Translations under genes and position numbers: made by a program
Source: an uncultured Roseovarius sp.
GTDB lineage: Bacteria > Pseudomonadota > Alphaproteobacteria > Rhodobacterales > Rhodobacteraceae
Direction of reading: 5' to 3'
Assembly (NCBI GenBank): GCA_951812895.1
Contig: OX638333.1
Coordinates: forward strand, 548,366 to 612,365
DNA: 64,000 nucleotides
Shown: positions 9,134-18,188 of the stretch, piece by piece
Numbering within the stretch: the stretch's first letter is position 1
Layout: every line of letters starts with the position of its first letter
The notes under the pieces: model-generated
Told to the model about the DNA's origin: nothing
What the model saw: the letters and a program-made list of their open reading frames with translations, nothing else
Database searches by the model: none

Positions 9134-9628
9134 GGCGCTGCGGTGCGGGCACGGTGCGCGTATACCCGGCGAGAGCGGGACACATAAAACCGCAGCCCAT
9201 GTGTCAGACATCACCGGCCAGCTACGGCCCGCGAGCATATCGAGCATAGCCGCGTATTCACTGCCCGGCAGGTGAATTGGCTTTGCCAATTCTACCGAGA
9301 GGGGCCAGCGCGCGCAGGCGATGCGCGGTGGGGCTGCGCCCCTTGATTCCGCGCGGGGGTATTTCTCGAAGGACAGCTCAAAACCAAAGCGTCGACCTGA
9401 TTCAGGATTTCAGGATGACGCTCTGGGAAGCAATCGGGGGAAATCGGTGGGACGGCCCTGTGACGAAGGTTTTAATCTGCGGAATCGGCCCAATGCGGAC
9501 ATAAAGTAACCCGAAATATTGGCTTTCGACTCTGTCCAAGCAGACCTTCGGCCAATTACGCGGCCCTCAACCCAAACCTGTAGATATTTGTTCCGCGGTC
9601 ATCTAAGCTTTTCCGAGGGGAGAGCTTC
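9134..9628. repeat. Gene-free stretch with decayed copies of the repeat found after the cyclase
   Basis: No convincing gene is present. The segment about 9200-9400 resembles the repeat region at 11.4-12.2 kb: a shared CCGGCAGGTGAA-GGGCTTTGCCA-like block (9265-9292, compare 11456-11485) and a shared block of about 80 bases with GCGCGCAGGCGATGCGCGG and GGGGCTGCGCCCC (9311-9399, compare 12110-12195). A perfect hairpin GAATTGGC-TTT-GCCAATTC is at 9274-9292. The cyclase gene is therefore bracketed by related repeat sequence. Its own promoter must lie in roughly 9480-9610, and a GAGGGGAGAG ribosome-binding site precedes its ATG. Confidence 0.55.
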
Positions 9629-11368
9629 ATGGAACGACGTTTAGTCGCAATTTTGGCTGCAGATATCGTAGCCTATTCAAAATTAATGCATGCCAACGAA
9701 GAGATTACCCTCAACGCTGTATCAGACGTCCTGGAAACTTGTGTCAAACCGACCGTCGAAAAGCACGGCGGAAGAATTGTAAAACTGATGGGCGACGGTG
9801 TTCTGGCCCTTTTTGACAGTGTCGTCGAAGCTGTGAATTGCGCCGTCAGCTGGCAAACGCAGGTCAGCAACATTTCCGGAGATATCCGTTTCCGGATCGG
9901 AGTGAATCTCGGGGACGTCATCCTCAAAGAGGATGATGTTTTCGGAGACGGGGTCAACGTGGCCGCCAGGCTCGAGTCGATTGCTGAACCCGGCGGAATA
10001 TCCGTTTCGCAGGATGTCTATCGCCAGGCCAGGGGCAAGACGGATTTCGAATTCGAAGAGCTTGGCGCGCAGCAACTGAAAAACATTGCAGAGCCGGTGA
10101 ATGTGTACCGCATTAAGCCAGGTTTGGTGGCTGCGGCCGCGCTTTCACCTGCCGGCCAGAAACTCAAGAAATCCGAGCAGCCTTCGATCGCGGTACTGCC
10201 GTTCGACAACATGTCCGGCGACCCCGAGCAGGAATATTTCGCGGACGGGATTACTGAGGATCTGATCACCGGCTTGTCGAAAGTCCGCTGGTTCTTTGTC
10301 ATTGCCCGCAACTCGACCTTCACCTACAAGGGACAGGCGGTCGATGTCACCAAGGTCGCCCGGGAACTGGGGGTGCGCTACGTGCTTGAGGGCAGCGTGC
10401 GCAAGGCCGGCGGCCGCGTGCGGATCACAGCGCAGCTCATTGATGCGGAAACCGGCAACCATGTCTGGGCCGAACGCTATGACAGAACGCTTGACGATAT
10501 CTTCGACCTGCAGGACGAGATGACGCAGACCATCGTCGGCGCGGTAGAGCCAGAGATTTCCGAAACCGAGCGCCAGAGAGTTGTCTCAGCCCCGCCCGGA
10601 ACGCTTGATGCCTGGGAAAGTTTCCAGCGCGGGGTCTGGCACATGTGGACCTACAGCGCGGAACACCATGAAAAGGCGCTGGAATACCTGGAAAAGGCAA
10701 GCGAACTGGATCCGGAATTCGCCCCGGCCCATGCCTACAGATCATACACGCATTACCAGTCCGTGGTGATGAACTGGACAGATGACATCGATACCAGCCT
10801 CGAAGCCGGGATGATCGCAGCCCGCAGGGCACTTAAATGCGATCAGAAGGATGCCACCGCCTATTTCGCCATCGGCCGCATCCACATGATGCTGGGAAAT
10901 CTTGACGATTCAATCGCTGCTCTGCAAAACGCCATCCTCATCAATCCTAGCTTTGCCCAGGCCCATCATGGTCTCGGCATGGTTCTGGCACTATCGGGTG
11001 AATTTGAACGCTCGCACCAGGCCAGCGAAATGTGCGAACGGCTCAGCCCGCGCGATCCGATCATCTGGGCCTCTCTTATTGTGCAGGCGCTGACATACCT
11101 GCTGGAGCGGGATTACGACTCTGCCCTGTCGTGGACCCAAAAAACGTTGCAGCACCCCCAGGCAGCCGGATACTGGCCGCATTCTGTTCATGCATCCGTG
11201 CTTGCACAGCTCGGACAGGTTGAAGAAGCGAAAACCGCAGCCGCCAAAGCCATCGCAGAGAGCCCCACCCTGACTCTTGGCATCCTCACAAAGACCTACA
11301 AGACACGCGATCCAGAGGGGCTTGCCCCGTATATTGACGGTTTGCGCATGGCCGGGATACCCGAGTAG
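9629..11368 (+). CDS. Class III adenylate/guanylate cyclase with TolB-like and TPR domains
   Basis: This 579-residue signalling protein has three parts. Residues 1-165 are a class III nucleotide cyclase catalytic domain with both metal aspartates (D12 in LAADIVAYS, D56 in KLMGDGVLA) and the transition-state pair N110/R114 in DGVNVAARLE. Residues about 180-310 form the TolB/FlgO-like domain common in this family (IAVLPFDNMSGDPEQEYFADG). Residues about 330-570 are TPR-type helical repeats. All catalytic residues are present, so it should make cAMP or cGMP. There is no membrane segment, so it is probably cytosolic, with the C-terminal part taking input or binding partners. Proteins of this design are often encoded in many copies in alphaproteobacteria. 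It stands alone between related repeat sequences. Confidence 0.9.
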   Translation: MERRLVAILAADIVAYSKLMHANEEITLNAVSDVLETCVKPTVEKHGGRIVKLMGDGVLALFDSVVEAVNCAVSWQTQVSNISGDIRFRIGVNLGDVILKEDDVFGDGVNVAARLESIAEPGGISVSQDVYRQARGKTDFEFEELGAQQLKNIAEPVNVYRIKPGLVAAAALSPAGQKLKKSEQPSIAVLPFDNMSGDPEQEYFADGITEDLITGLSKVRWFFVIARNSTFTYKGQAVDVTKVARELGVRYVLEGSVRKAGGRVRITAQLIDAETGNHVWAERYDRTLDDIFDLQDEMTQTIVGAVEPEISETERQRVVSAPPGTLDAWESFQRGVWHMWTYSAEHHEKALEYLEKASELDPEFAPAHAYRSYTHYQSVVMNWTDDIDTSLEAGMIAARRALKCDQKDATAYFAIGRIHMMLGNLDDSIAALQNAILINPSFAQAHHGLGMVLALSGEFERSHQASEMCERLSPRDPIIWASLIVQALTYLLERDYDSALSWTQKTLQHPQAAGYWPHSVHASVLAQLGQVEEAKTAAAKAIAESPTLTLGILTKTYKTRDPEGLAPYIDGLRMAGIPE

Positions 11369-12195
11369 AAAGCGCTGACTCCGGGGAATGAGGGTCAGAG
11401 GACGGAACCGCCCGATACCGCGCGCCAGCATATCGAACGAGGCCGCGCATCCACGGCCCGGCAGGTGAATGGGCTTTGCCAGTTCTGCCGCGTATGGCCT
11501 GCGCGCGCGGTGGCGGTCCCGACCGTCGGACAGCAGAGCTTTGTCCGGGCAACACCCGAAACAGATCAGGGCAAGGGCGATGGCACCGACCTGACCTGTT
11601 ACCAAGGCGCTGTGACGCGCGCATCACCGGCCAGTCGCATAACCGGCCCGCTACGACCCACCAGCATATCGCGCATAGCCGCGCATGGCCTGCGCGCGCG
11701 GTGGCGGTCCCAACCGTTGGCCAGCAGCACTTTATCCGGGCAACATCCGAAACAGATCAGGGCAAGGGCGATGGCACCGATCTGACCTGTTACCAAGGCG
11801 CAGTGGAGCGCGCATCACCGGCCAGTCGCATAACCGGCCCGCTACGACCCGCCAGCATATCGCGCATAGCCGCGCATGGCCTGCGCGCGCGGTGGCGGTC
11901 CCGACCGTCGGACAGCAGAGCTTTATCCCACAAACCCGAAAAAGATCAGAACAAAGCCCTTGCGCCCCCAAATCCCCAGCGCACAAAGCCGCGCTTCGCC
12001 TGCGCGCGCGGTGGCGATCCCGACGGTCGGGCAACAGAGCTTTATCTCACAACATCCGAAAAAGATCAGAACAAAGCCCTGACGCCCCCAAATCGCCAGC
12101 GCTTGGGGGCGCGCAGGCGATGCGCGGCGGGGCTGCGCCCCTCGAATCCGCGCGGGGGTGTTGCTCGAATGATTGCTAAAGACCAAAACACCAAC
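11369..12195. repeat. Tandem array of about 191-bp GC-rich repeats
   Basis: No gene is supported here; the many overlapping ORFs follow the repeat. The marker GCCTGCGCGCGCGGTGGCG begins at 11497, 11688 and 11879, exactly 191 bases apart, and again at 11998 after a shortened 119-base unit. A second marker, GCATCACCGGCCAGTCGCAT, begins at 11621 and 11812, also 191 apart. Units carry CCGACCGTCGGACAGCAG, a (GA)AACAGATCAGGGCAAGGGC block and TGACCTGTTACCAAGGCG. The last part (12110-12195) matches 9311-9399 upstream of the cyclase. After it, base composition changes sharply to AT-rich sequence leading into the nuclease gene. Confidence 0.75.
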
Positions 12196-12355
12196 CTAAT
12201 TCATATTTTAAGGTCGAAACTCGAAGAACCGACCGGAACAGTGCAGCATGCCAGATAGGTCGCCTGATACACACCCTTCAAAATTGTACGAAGCCCTTGT
12301 ACAGTAAACTCTAAGCCTCACAATACAGAAGAGGCCTATTAGAGGTATTTTCAGA

Positions 12356-14521
12356 TTGTCAGACCAGCTCATATCATTAGCTATTGATAATATTTCGAAA
12401 ACAGATTTCGAACTTTGGGCGCAAAAAGTGCTTACCAAAACCGAAGGAATAGACTTCGCGCCGACTGGTGGTATCCATGACGGTGGCCAAGACGGATTCA
12501 TCCGTGAGGTAGACGCACAACCAACGCACTACATTCAAATCACGAAACAAGAAGACACGCGAACGAAAGTCAGAGAAACAATCGAGCACATCCGGAAAAA
12601 TAGAAATCTCAATCAGCTCACCTTCGTAACTAGTCAAGTTGAGCAAAATCGCGATCTGCTCGAAGCAAAGTGGGGAAATGAATTTGACCTGCGGCTACGT
12701 ATCCATGACAGGAGTTGGCTTTTGGTGAGGGCCAGCCTCGACGAGAGCTTAAAGGATGAGCTCTATGGAAGTGTGCGAAGCCTTTTGGATGAGCTGAACC
12801 GAGCAACATCTGTGCGTCAACAAATCGGAAAACAAGATCGGCTCAGCATCGTGACATATCTTGAAGCTCAAGCTAGGTCACTTCCTAGTTCCGAGGATTT
12901 CCAAAGCATTTGCCTGGATTCGGTGGTGTATACGGCACTTCAAGGTACTGACCCTTTAGAAGAAAAATTCAAAACCTTTGCTGAAATCAAAAACGAATTG
13001 GAAGAGTCCCACCCGCAGCTTCTGGCCAAAGCACCCGTTCAACTTGAAGGTAGACTTGAATTTCTGTCGTCAAAGCAAAACACTCCGCGTCTGCGAAAAC
13101 ATCCCGGTGACAGATTTGCACTTCCATATGAGGTACGAAGCCAGTTCGGTGAATTTAATCTTTCCATTCAAAATCAGGAAGACATGTTTCTGGCAAGCTT
13201 AAGCTCGCGCATCCGCGATCGAGCGCCAGAAATAGACGTATCATTACATGGGAAAATTCTAAACTTGGTTCGCGATTCTTTGCATGAGACATTTCGACAG
13301 CAGGCAATGAATTTTGCGAATTCATTCTCGACATCAAATGACGATGCAAACATCGAGGTCTTTTCAATTATTGAGGCGCTTTCCGCTGAGTTGGATTTCG
13401 ATTCCGACGAGGTTGAACTGGCCCAGGGGTTGGCGGCGTTGGTGTTTCGGAAGGCATGCTACTCTTCCGACGATAGCGAACGCGCGTTTCTCGAAACACT
13501 TATGAAGTACTACACCGTTCAGTTTGTTATGCATGGTGACGCAGTGGTTTCACAATACTTTACTGAAATGTCGAAGCGACTTCGGGTCTACCTTGGAACA
13601 GACATCATTGTTCGATGTCTCTCTGAAACGTTTGTTAAAGAGAAGAGTCGAGGAATGACCAATGCCTTGAAGAGGATACAGGGTGGTGGTGTTACGCTTC
13701 GAATAACTAGACGTACACTAGAAGAAGTGTATAGCCACTTACATACGACCTATGTGGCATTTCGAAATGATTTTGAGAGTTGGTATCGCAATGGCACGCT
13801 TCTTGATCTTATGCAAAGTGATCGAATTCTGATCAGAGCATTCGGTTATGCATTTTTTGAGCCGATGGGGCACACACGCCAACCAAGAGACTGGAGCGAT
13901 TTTTTAAACCAATTTGGCAGTGCGTCCTGGTTTTCAGAACCAAATCGAAATGTTGACGAATTCGGCTCGTTTTTGATTGAAAAATACGGATTTGAGTTCG
14001 TTGAGTTGGAGGGTGTGACATCCAAGATTGATACCAATTTAGCGCAAGAAATAGCGAACGAAATCTTAAGCTCGAGAGACCGGGGCTCCACGTCGGGATA
14101 CGCAAAACTCGCATTAAATGATGCGCAAATGGCGCTCTTAATTACAGCAGAGCGCTCTGAAAGAGGCGAACGCGTAACAACCGACCTTTACGGTTACAAC
14201 ACATGGTGGATGACCGAAGAAGCGAAAGTAGTTCGCGAATTGGGTAGACGAGGACTTCCAGCAGATATCGTGATGCATCCACAGTTTCTGATCAACCACC
14301 TGCTATTAGATCAAGCAGCGGCATCTGGTGGTAACCAAGAACAAAACTTAACGCCCACATTGTTTGGCTTACGGATAACAAACCGCGTTCCGAATTCAGC
14401 CTTAAGAAAATTCTTAGATGCGGTTCGAGACATGGGTGAGCTAGATGACGCCGCTCAAAGAGCGCGCATTAGAGCCGCCGCAAATCGTTTGAAATCACAT
14501 AGTGGGCACACACATTCTTAG
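12356..14521 (+). CDS. Putative two-nuclease protein: PD-(D/E)XK restriction-type domain plus PIN-like domain
   Basis: A 721-residue protein with clearly lower GC than its neighbours. It starts at a TTG, with AGAGGT ten bases upstream and no earlier ATG. Residues about 15-100 look like a PD-(D/E)XK nuclease of the Mrr/restriction type: E19, GGQDGF with D46, then YIQITKQ with Q61 and K64. The middle (about 110-400) is helical and unassigned. Residues about 405-640 resemble a PIN-like RNase: RVYLGTDIIVRCL (D416), a LRITRRTLEEVYSHL segment, LNDAQMALLI (D589) and YGYNTWWMTEEAK (T620/E621). The usual first PIN aspartate position reads G414, so activity needs testing. A DNA-type and an RNA-type nuclease in one solitary, foreign-looking gene beside a repeat array suggests a phage- or plasmid-defence role. 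That is inference; no partner gene is adjacent. Confidence 0.65.
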   Translation: MSDQLISLAIDNISKTDFELWAQKVLTKTEGIDFAPTGGIHDGGQDGFIREVDAQPTHYIQITKQEDTRTKVRETIEHIRKNRNLNQLTFVTSQVEQNRDLLEAKWGNEFDLRLRIHDRSWLLVRASLDESLKDELYGSVRSLLDELNRATSVRQQIGKQDRLSIVTYLEAQARSLPSSEDFQSICLDSVVYTALQGTDPLEEKFKTFAEIKNELEESHPQLLAKAPVQLEGRLEFLSSKQNTPRLRKHPGDRFALPYEVRSQFGEFNLSIQNQEDMFLASLSSRIRDRAPEIDVSLHGKILNLVRDSLHETFRQQAMNFANSFSTSNDDANIEVFSIIEALSAELDFDSDEVELAQGLAALVFRKACYSSDDSERAFLETLMKYYTVQFVMHGDAVVSQYFTEMSKRLRVYLGTDIIVRCLSETFVKEKSRGMTNALKRIQGGGVTLRITRRTLEEVYSHLHTTYVAFRNDFESWYRNGTLLDLMQSDRILIRAFGYAFFEPMGHTRQPRDWSDFLNQFGSASWFSEPNRNVDEFGSFLIEKYGFEFVELEGVTSKIDTNLAQEIANEILSSRDRGSTSGYAKLALNDAQMALLITAERSERGERVTTDLYGYNTWWMTEEAKVVRELGRRGLPADIVMHPQFLINHLLLDQAAASGGNQEQNLTPTLFGLRITNRVPNSALRKFLDAVRDMGELDDAAQRARIRAAANRLKSHSGHTHS

Positions 14522-14913
14522 AAACTCGCTTTGGTCACTTTTCTGAGCTACCACATTTTTTGGGTCCTAAAAACACTTAGGGAGCGTAAGTCGCCGTGGC
14601 AACCTCTCTAAACTCAATCTGAGAAAATTGACATAACATCGGATGCGTACAGTATCGAGAACTGCGTTCGGTGGGCGGCTTCGGCGGAGGGCGTGTGTCA
14701 TGCAACCGGTATACCCCCGGGCCGGTTAACAAAATCTAACAGGACCGTTCGGTTATGCTGTCCGGGCGAAATTTTGGTCCGGCATCATCTGCCCGGACTC
14801 GGGCGATTTATGTGCATCCTGCACGCAGAACCACTGAAACCCCCCCCGGAGTTTGCACAAAGCGTGTACACAATTCACACAGTTTACACATATCCCGGCC
14901 CGCGTCCGGGCAC
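14522..14913. other. Intergenic region between nuclease gene and atp operon end
   Basis: About 390 bases without a supported gene. It opens AT-rich, like the nuclease gene, and returns to GC-rich sequence near 14640, which may mark the edge of the acquired segment. An inverted repeat AACCGG...CCGGTT lies near 14703-14728, and TGTACACAATTCACACAGTTTACACA-like sequence near 14865-14890. ORFs read across here overlap the atp terminator and look spurious. Confidence 0.5.
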
Positions 14914-14939
14914 AAAAAAGGCCCGGAAAATCCGGGCCT
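14914..14939 (-). terminator. Rho-independent terminator of the atpIBEXF operon
   Basis: Read on the minus strand, an 8-bp perfect stem AGGCCCGG/CCGGGCCT (14919-14939) with a 5-base loop is followed directly by a run of six T (14914-14919). It lies about 25 bases after the stop codon of atpF and closes the F0 operon. Confidence 0.9.
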
Positions 14940-14963
14940 GTTTCGATGTGTTTTTTGCGTCGT

Positions 14964-15530
14964 TCAGTGCAGTTTGGATTCGACATCCGCGATGGCACCA
15001 TCGATCAGTTTGGCCCCGTCTGCCGCTGTCATCTGCTTGGCCACAACTTCCTTTGCCGTTGCAACCGCAACTGCAATCGCTGTGTCCCGCACTTCCTTCA
15101 CAGCACCGGCTTCTGCCGAAGCAATCTGATCTTCCGCCGCTCTCAGGCGACGTGCAATCGATTGTTTTAAATCGGCTTTTGCCTGTTCCGCTGCTTCCGC
15201 AGCTTCCTGCTTGGCATGGGCGACAATCCGGTCCGCCTGTTCCTGAACTTCCTTTTGCTTGCGCTCAAATCCGGCCAGCAGGCTCTGCGCTTCTTCGCGC
15301 ACGGCCCGTGCTTCGTCCAGTTCGGATTTGATGCCTTCGGCCCGCTTGTCCAGCATGCCACCCAGCAGCGAGGGCACTTTGAGATACAGCAGAATGCCGA
15401 CAAACAGCAGGAACGAGATCAGAACAACAAAGTTCGTATTCCCCAATGAAATAAAGGGTCCCGACGCTGCAAATGCAGGTCCCGAGGCGACAAGAGCGAT
15501 CAGTGTAGCAATGGTTCTCATGACACTCAC
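14964..15530 (-). CDS. atpF: ATP synthase F0 subunit b
   Basis: A 188-residue subunit b of the F0 sector, forming the peripheral stalk that holds F1 against the membrane ring. A hydrophobic N-terminal helix ([19 protein letters not shown], about residues 33-51) is followed by a long charged, alanine-rich coiled coil ([20 protein letters not shown] and onwards) reaching the C-terminus. An additional hydrophobic stretch at the very N-terminus resembles a signal sequence. It is the last gene of the operon and overlaps the b' gene by an ATGA (15527-15530), so the two stalk subunits are translationally coupled and probably pair as a heterodimer. Confidence 0.93.
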   Translation of the reverse strand: MSVMRTIATLIALVASGPAFAASGPFISLGNTNFVVLISFLLFVGILLYLKVPSLLGGMLDKRAEGIKSELDEARAVREEAQSLLAGFERKQKEVQEQADRIVAHAKQEAAEAAEQAKADLKQSIARRLRAAEDQIASAEAGAVKEVRDTAIAVAVATAKEVVAKQMTAADGAKLIDGAIADVESKLH

Positions 15531-16072
15531 CCTTTCAGCCGTGCGTTTACAGCCGCCGTTACGCTGCGTGCATCTGCCTTGACACCCATGGCCGCCACCA
15601 GCTCTTTGGTGGTGTCCTTGGCCACTTCTTTGATGCTTTCCAAGGCGTTAGCGCGAATTTCGGCGATGACTTTTTCACCTTCGGCTGCCTTGGCGGCAAT
15701 CTCGGCATCCGCCTTGGCCGTGGCCTCATCCAGCTCAGCTTTGATCTCAGCCTTGGTCGCGGCGATAATATTCTGTGCCTCAACACGCGCATCTGCGAGC
15801 GCTTTGTTATAGGCTTCTTCGGCCTCAACAGCCTTGGCCTTCAGATCTTCAGCTGTGGCCAGATCATTGGTAATGGCCCCCTGACGCTCCGCCAGCACAG
15901 CGGCAATCCGCGGCAGGGCAATACGCGACAGGATAAAGAAGATCACAACCAGCGTGACCACAAGCCAGAAAATCTGGTTGCCCATCCATTCGCTGCACAG
16001 CTGCGGCATACCCACCGCACCGCCGTGTGAATCGACGCAGGCACTTACAGTTTCATGCGTTTCGCTTGCCAT
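15527..16072 (-). CDS. atpX: ATP synthase F0 subunit b'
   Basis: This 181-residue protein is the second b-type stalk subunit (b') typical of photosynthetic bacteria and alphaproteobacteria. After a short polar N-terminus it has one membrane helix ([19 protein letters not shown], about residues 29-47) and then a long charged coiled coil. It directly follows atpE, as b' does in Rhodobacter-type operons, and overlaps atpF by four bases. b and b' are diverged paralogues; the assignment between the two rests on order and on the shape of the N-terminus. Confidence 0.9.
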   Translation of the reverse strand: MASETHETVSACVDSHGGAVGMPQLCSEWMGNQIFWLVVTLVVIFFILSRIALPRIAAVLAERQGAITNDLATAEDLKAKAVEAEEAYNKALADARVEAQNIIAATKAEIKAELDEATAKADAEIAAKAAEGEKVIAEIRANALESIKEVAKDTTKELVAAMGVKADARSVTAAVNARLKG

Positions 16073-16159
16073 GACGTCCTCCCTTAAGGAACTTTCCGAT
16101 TGCTGCGATTGAAGGGCATGCGCCCTTCAATCGTGCGTAAGGATCAGATTCCGTAAGGT

Positions 16160-16396
16160 TTAGACGGCAAACATCAGCAGAAGCGCAACGAGGAACGAGA
16201 AGATCCCCAGGGCTTCCGAGAACGCGATACCGATGAACATGGTTGCTGTCTGGCCACCAGCGGCCGATGGGTTGCGCAGGGCACCCGACAGGAAGTTACC
16301 AACAACGTGGCCCACACCTACAGCAGCACCGCCCATGCCTGTACAAGCCAGACCAGCACCGATGTAAGCACCCATTTGTACGACGTCACCTTCCAT
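16160..16396 (-). CDS. atpE: ATP synthase F0 subunit c
   Basis: A 78-residue subunit c that forms the rotor ring. It is a hairpin of two membrane helices joined by a polar loop (residues about 10-35 and 52-77). The proton-carrying glutamate sits in the second helix in [12 protein letters not shown] chose the ATG at 16396 (MEGDVVQMG) because a strong AAGGAGA site precedes it and the length fits the family; a longer open frame reaching 16537 adds a nonsensical extension. Two hairpins lie just upstream, between atpB and atpE, which may help raise the relative yield of this high-copy subunit. Confidence 0.95.
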   Translation of the reverse strand: MEGDVVQMGAYIGAGLACTGMGGAAVGVGHVVGNFLSGALRNPSAAGGQTATMFIGIAFSEALGIFSFLVALLLMFAV

Positions 16397-16445
16397 TTGA
16401 TTTCTCCTTACGATGGAATTGAGTTGTTTCAGTTTGTTCGTATGA

Positions 16446-16491
16446 CGGGCGAACCCGCCGTGTTGTTTCGTAGGGTGGGTGTTAACCCACC
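16446..16491 (-). promoter_or_regulatory. Paired hairpins in the atpB-atpE spacer
   Basis: Two inverted repeats fill the 100-base gap before atpE: CGGG-CGAA-CCCG (16446-16457) and GGTGGGT-GTTA-ACCCACC (16474-16491). In E. coli the atpE leader boosts translation of subunit c, and intercistronic hairpins can also protect mRNA, so a role in subunit stoichiometry is plausible. The second hairpin, with its preceding TAG, also matches a palindrome family seen elsewhere in this window (25587-25608, 44145-44166). Confidence 0.45.
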
Positions 16492-16497
16492 AATCCT

Positions 16498-17322
16498 TTA
16501 ATGGTGCGGATGCAGAGCATCCTTCAGATAAACGCATGTCAGGATGGTAAAGACATAGGCCTGAATAAACGCCACCAGCACCTCAAGCGCGTAGATTGCA
16601 GTAATTGCGATGATCGACAGCGGCGTCACCAACAGGCCGACGCCAACCGAAATTGTCACCATCGGCGCAAACGCTGCAAACACTTTGATCACCGCGTGAC
16701 CGGCCATCATGTTACCGGCAAGACGGATAGAGTGGCTGACCGGGCGAACGAAGTAGGAAATCACTTCAATCAGCGCCAGAATGGGCCGCAGCGGCAAGGG
16801 CGCCGCGCTGATCCAAAACACACCGAGAAAGCCCAATCCGTGTTTGAAAAAACCCATCAAAGTGACGGTCAGGAACACCAGCATTGCCAGCACAGCAGTA
16901 ACAGCGATGTGGCTTGTTGTGGTGAACGCACCCGGTAGCAATCCCAGGAAATTCGAAAATACGATGAAGATAAAGAGCGTCATAATATAGGGAAAATATG
17001 GCAGCGCATCTTTGCCTGCCACATCTTCAACCATCTTGCGGATAAAGCCATAGGCGAGTTCAGCAATTGACTGTATGCGGCTGGGTATCGTCGCCCGACG
17101 TGAGGTGCCCAGGACCAAAAGTCCGATGATGGCTAGAACCGTCAGTGCCATCCAGAACGTCACGTTGGTCACCGTGAACATACCAACAGCGCCGTCACCA
17201 AAGAGTGGCTTTACAATGAACTGATCCATCGGGTGAAAGACCAGACCACCGCCTTCGCTTGCGTGTTCTGCCGCCTCGGCACCGTGTGCAACGGTTTCTT
17301 CACCTTGCGAGTCAGTTGCCAT
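16498..17322 (-). CDS. atpB: ATP synthase F0 subunit a
   Basis: At 274 residues this is the membrane stator subunit a that forms the proton half-channels against the c ring. An N-terminal extension with a histidine- and glutamate-rich stretch precedes five or six membrane helices. The essential arginine lies in the conserved [14 protein letters not shown] motif, and the C-terminal helix carries [17 protein letters not shown], both family hallmarks. It overlaps the end of atpI by 11 bases and is followed, after a 100-base spacer with hairpins, by atpE. Confidence 0.96.
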   Translation of the reverse strand: MATDSQGEETVAHGAEAAEHASEGGGLVFHPMDQFIVKPLFGDGAVGMFTVTNVTFWMALTVLAIIGLLVLGTSRRATIPSRIQSIAELAYGFIRKMVEDVAGKDALPYFPYIMTLFIFIVFSNFLGLLPGAFTTTSHIAVTAVLAMLVFLTVTLMGFFKHGLGFLGVFWISAAPLPLRPILALIEVISYFVRPVSHSIRLAGNMMAGHAVIKVFAAFAPMVTISVGVGLLVTPLSIIAITAIYALEVLVAFIQAYVFTILTCVYLKDALHPHH

Positions 17323-17653
17323 GTTCTGTCCTCTCTTCTGCGCCCGTTGGCGCGTTTTCGTTTCCGCGCTGGATTTCCTGTGCGCTCCGCATCATTGTTT
17401 TGATGCCCGCGGCCAGACCCAGCAATGTGAACAGCACAAGGAAAATGGGTATCGTACCCAACAGGTAATCCAACCCGTACCCTATGCCAAAGCCGATCAA
17501 CAGACCGACAACAAGCTCTATCACCATCCGCCAGGCCTGTTGCGCCTGAGAATAATGTTCGTCCTGATGAGGTTTGGGCGCGTCCTTGCTTTTCAGCTTT
17601 TCAATCCGCGCTTCAAGCTGCGCAAGGCGCTCAGCTGTATCGGGATCGGTCAC
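17312..17653 (-). CDS. atpI: ATP synthase assembly protein AtpI
   Basis: A 113-residue membrane protein and first gene of the F0 operon. The N-terminal third is a charged helix ([15 protein letters not shown]), followed by two membrane helices (about residues 42-64 and 69-90) with the [14 protein letters not shown] motif of the AtpI/AtpZ type. AtpI helps assemble the c ring or balances ions and is not part of the finished enzyme. The promoter should lie between 17654 and the divergent ArsR operator around 17812. The F1 genes are not in this window. Confidence 0.88.
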   Translation of the reverse strand: MTDPDTAERLAQLEARIEKLKSKDAPKPHQDEHYSQAQQAWRMVIELVVGLLIGFGIGYGLDYLLGTIPIFLVLFTLLGLAAGIKTMMRSAQEIQRGNENAPTGAEERTEHGN

Positions 17654-17811
17654 ACTTATGCCCCTTCAGAACAGTTGCGCCATTGCTATGCGGGGGGCGG
17701 GGATGAGTCAAGTTAGAGAAACCAGTTTAAGTTATTGAAATTGCTATGTTTAAAAAAACAACGAGGCCAAAAATCCATCTAGAATGAACAATTTCAACTT
17801 TCAGGTTATAT

Positions 17812-17827
17812 TCAACCAAATGGTTGA
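17812..17827 (+). promoter_or_regulatory. ArsR-type operator
   Basis: A perfect palindrome TCAACCA-AA-TGGTTGA covers 17812-17827, immediately at the 5' end of the ArsR-family regulator gene. Similar ATTCAACCA-TGGTTGAA boxes are the usual autoregulatory sites of the ArsR proteins that control SRPBCC-type neighbours. The box lies downstream of the earliest possible ATG (17784), which argues that translation starts later, at 17850 or 17859. Confidence 0.6.
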
Positions 17828-17858
17828 CGATTGTTTTAGGCCGGGCTTAATGGCGGCC

Positions 17859-18188
17859 ATGTCCAACCAGCTCGATACAACTTTTCAGGCACTTGCAGAC
17901 CCAACCCGGCGGTCCATCCTGACCATGCTCCTGGAGGATGATATGGCCGTTACGGATGTGGCGGCACCATTTGAAATGTCACTGGCAGCTATTTCAAAAC
18001 ATCTCGGCATTCTGACCCGCGCGGGCCTGATCAGCCAGGAACGGCGCGGGCGGGTCAAATGGTGCAAGCTGGAACCCGACGCGATGCGCGATGCAAGCAT
18101 CTGGATGCAAAGCTTTGGACAATTTGAGGCGGTAAATCTGGATGCGTTTGAACGTTTCCTTGAAACGGAATTGTCTGATGACGATTGA
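17859..18188 (+). CDS. ArsR-family winged-helix regulator
   Basis: A small metal- or ligand-responsive repressor, about 109 residues from the chosen start. The core TFQALADPTRRSILTML is the classic ArsR N-terminal helix, followed by the recognition helix AAISKHLGILTRAGLI and the wing QERRGRVKWCKLEP. Upstream in-frame ATGs at 17784, 17820 and 17850 exist, but a perfect palindrome at 17812-17827 makes the early ones unlikely; 17850 is also possible. The usual ArsR metal motif ELCVCDL is absent, so it is more like the stress or SRPBCC-linked subgroup. Its stop overlaps the start of the glycosyltransferase gene by 11 bases, so the two are probably co-expressed. That pairing is unusual. Confidence 0.85.
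   Translation: MSNQLDTTFQALADPTRRSILTMLLEDDMAVTDVAAPFEMSLAAISKHLGILTRAGLISQERRGRVKWCKLEPDAMRDASIWMQSFGQFEAVNLDAFERFLETELSDDD

Noticed and set aside
11476-12258. Overlapping frames of up to 260 codons in the repeat array
   Set aside because: Several frames are open on both strands because of the GC-rich 191-base repeat; products are arginine/alanine-rich and repeat the DNA period.
14693-15331. Plus-strand frame of 212 codons over the atp terminator and atpF
   Set aside because: It runs through a strong terminator and opposite a clear atpF; composition is not protein-like.
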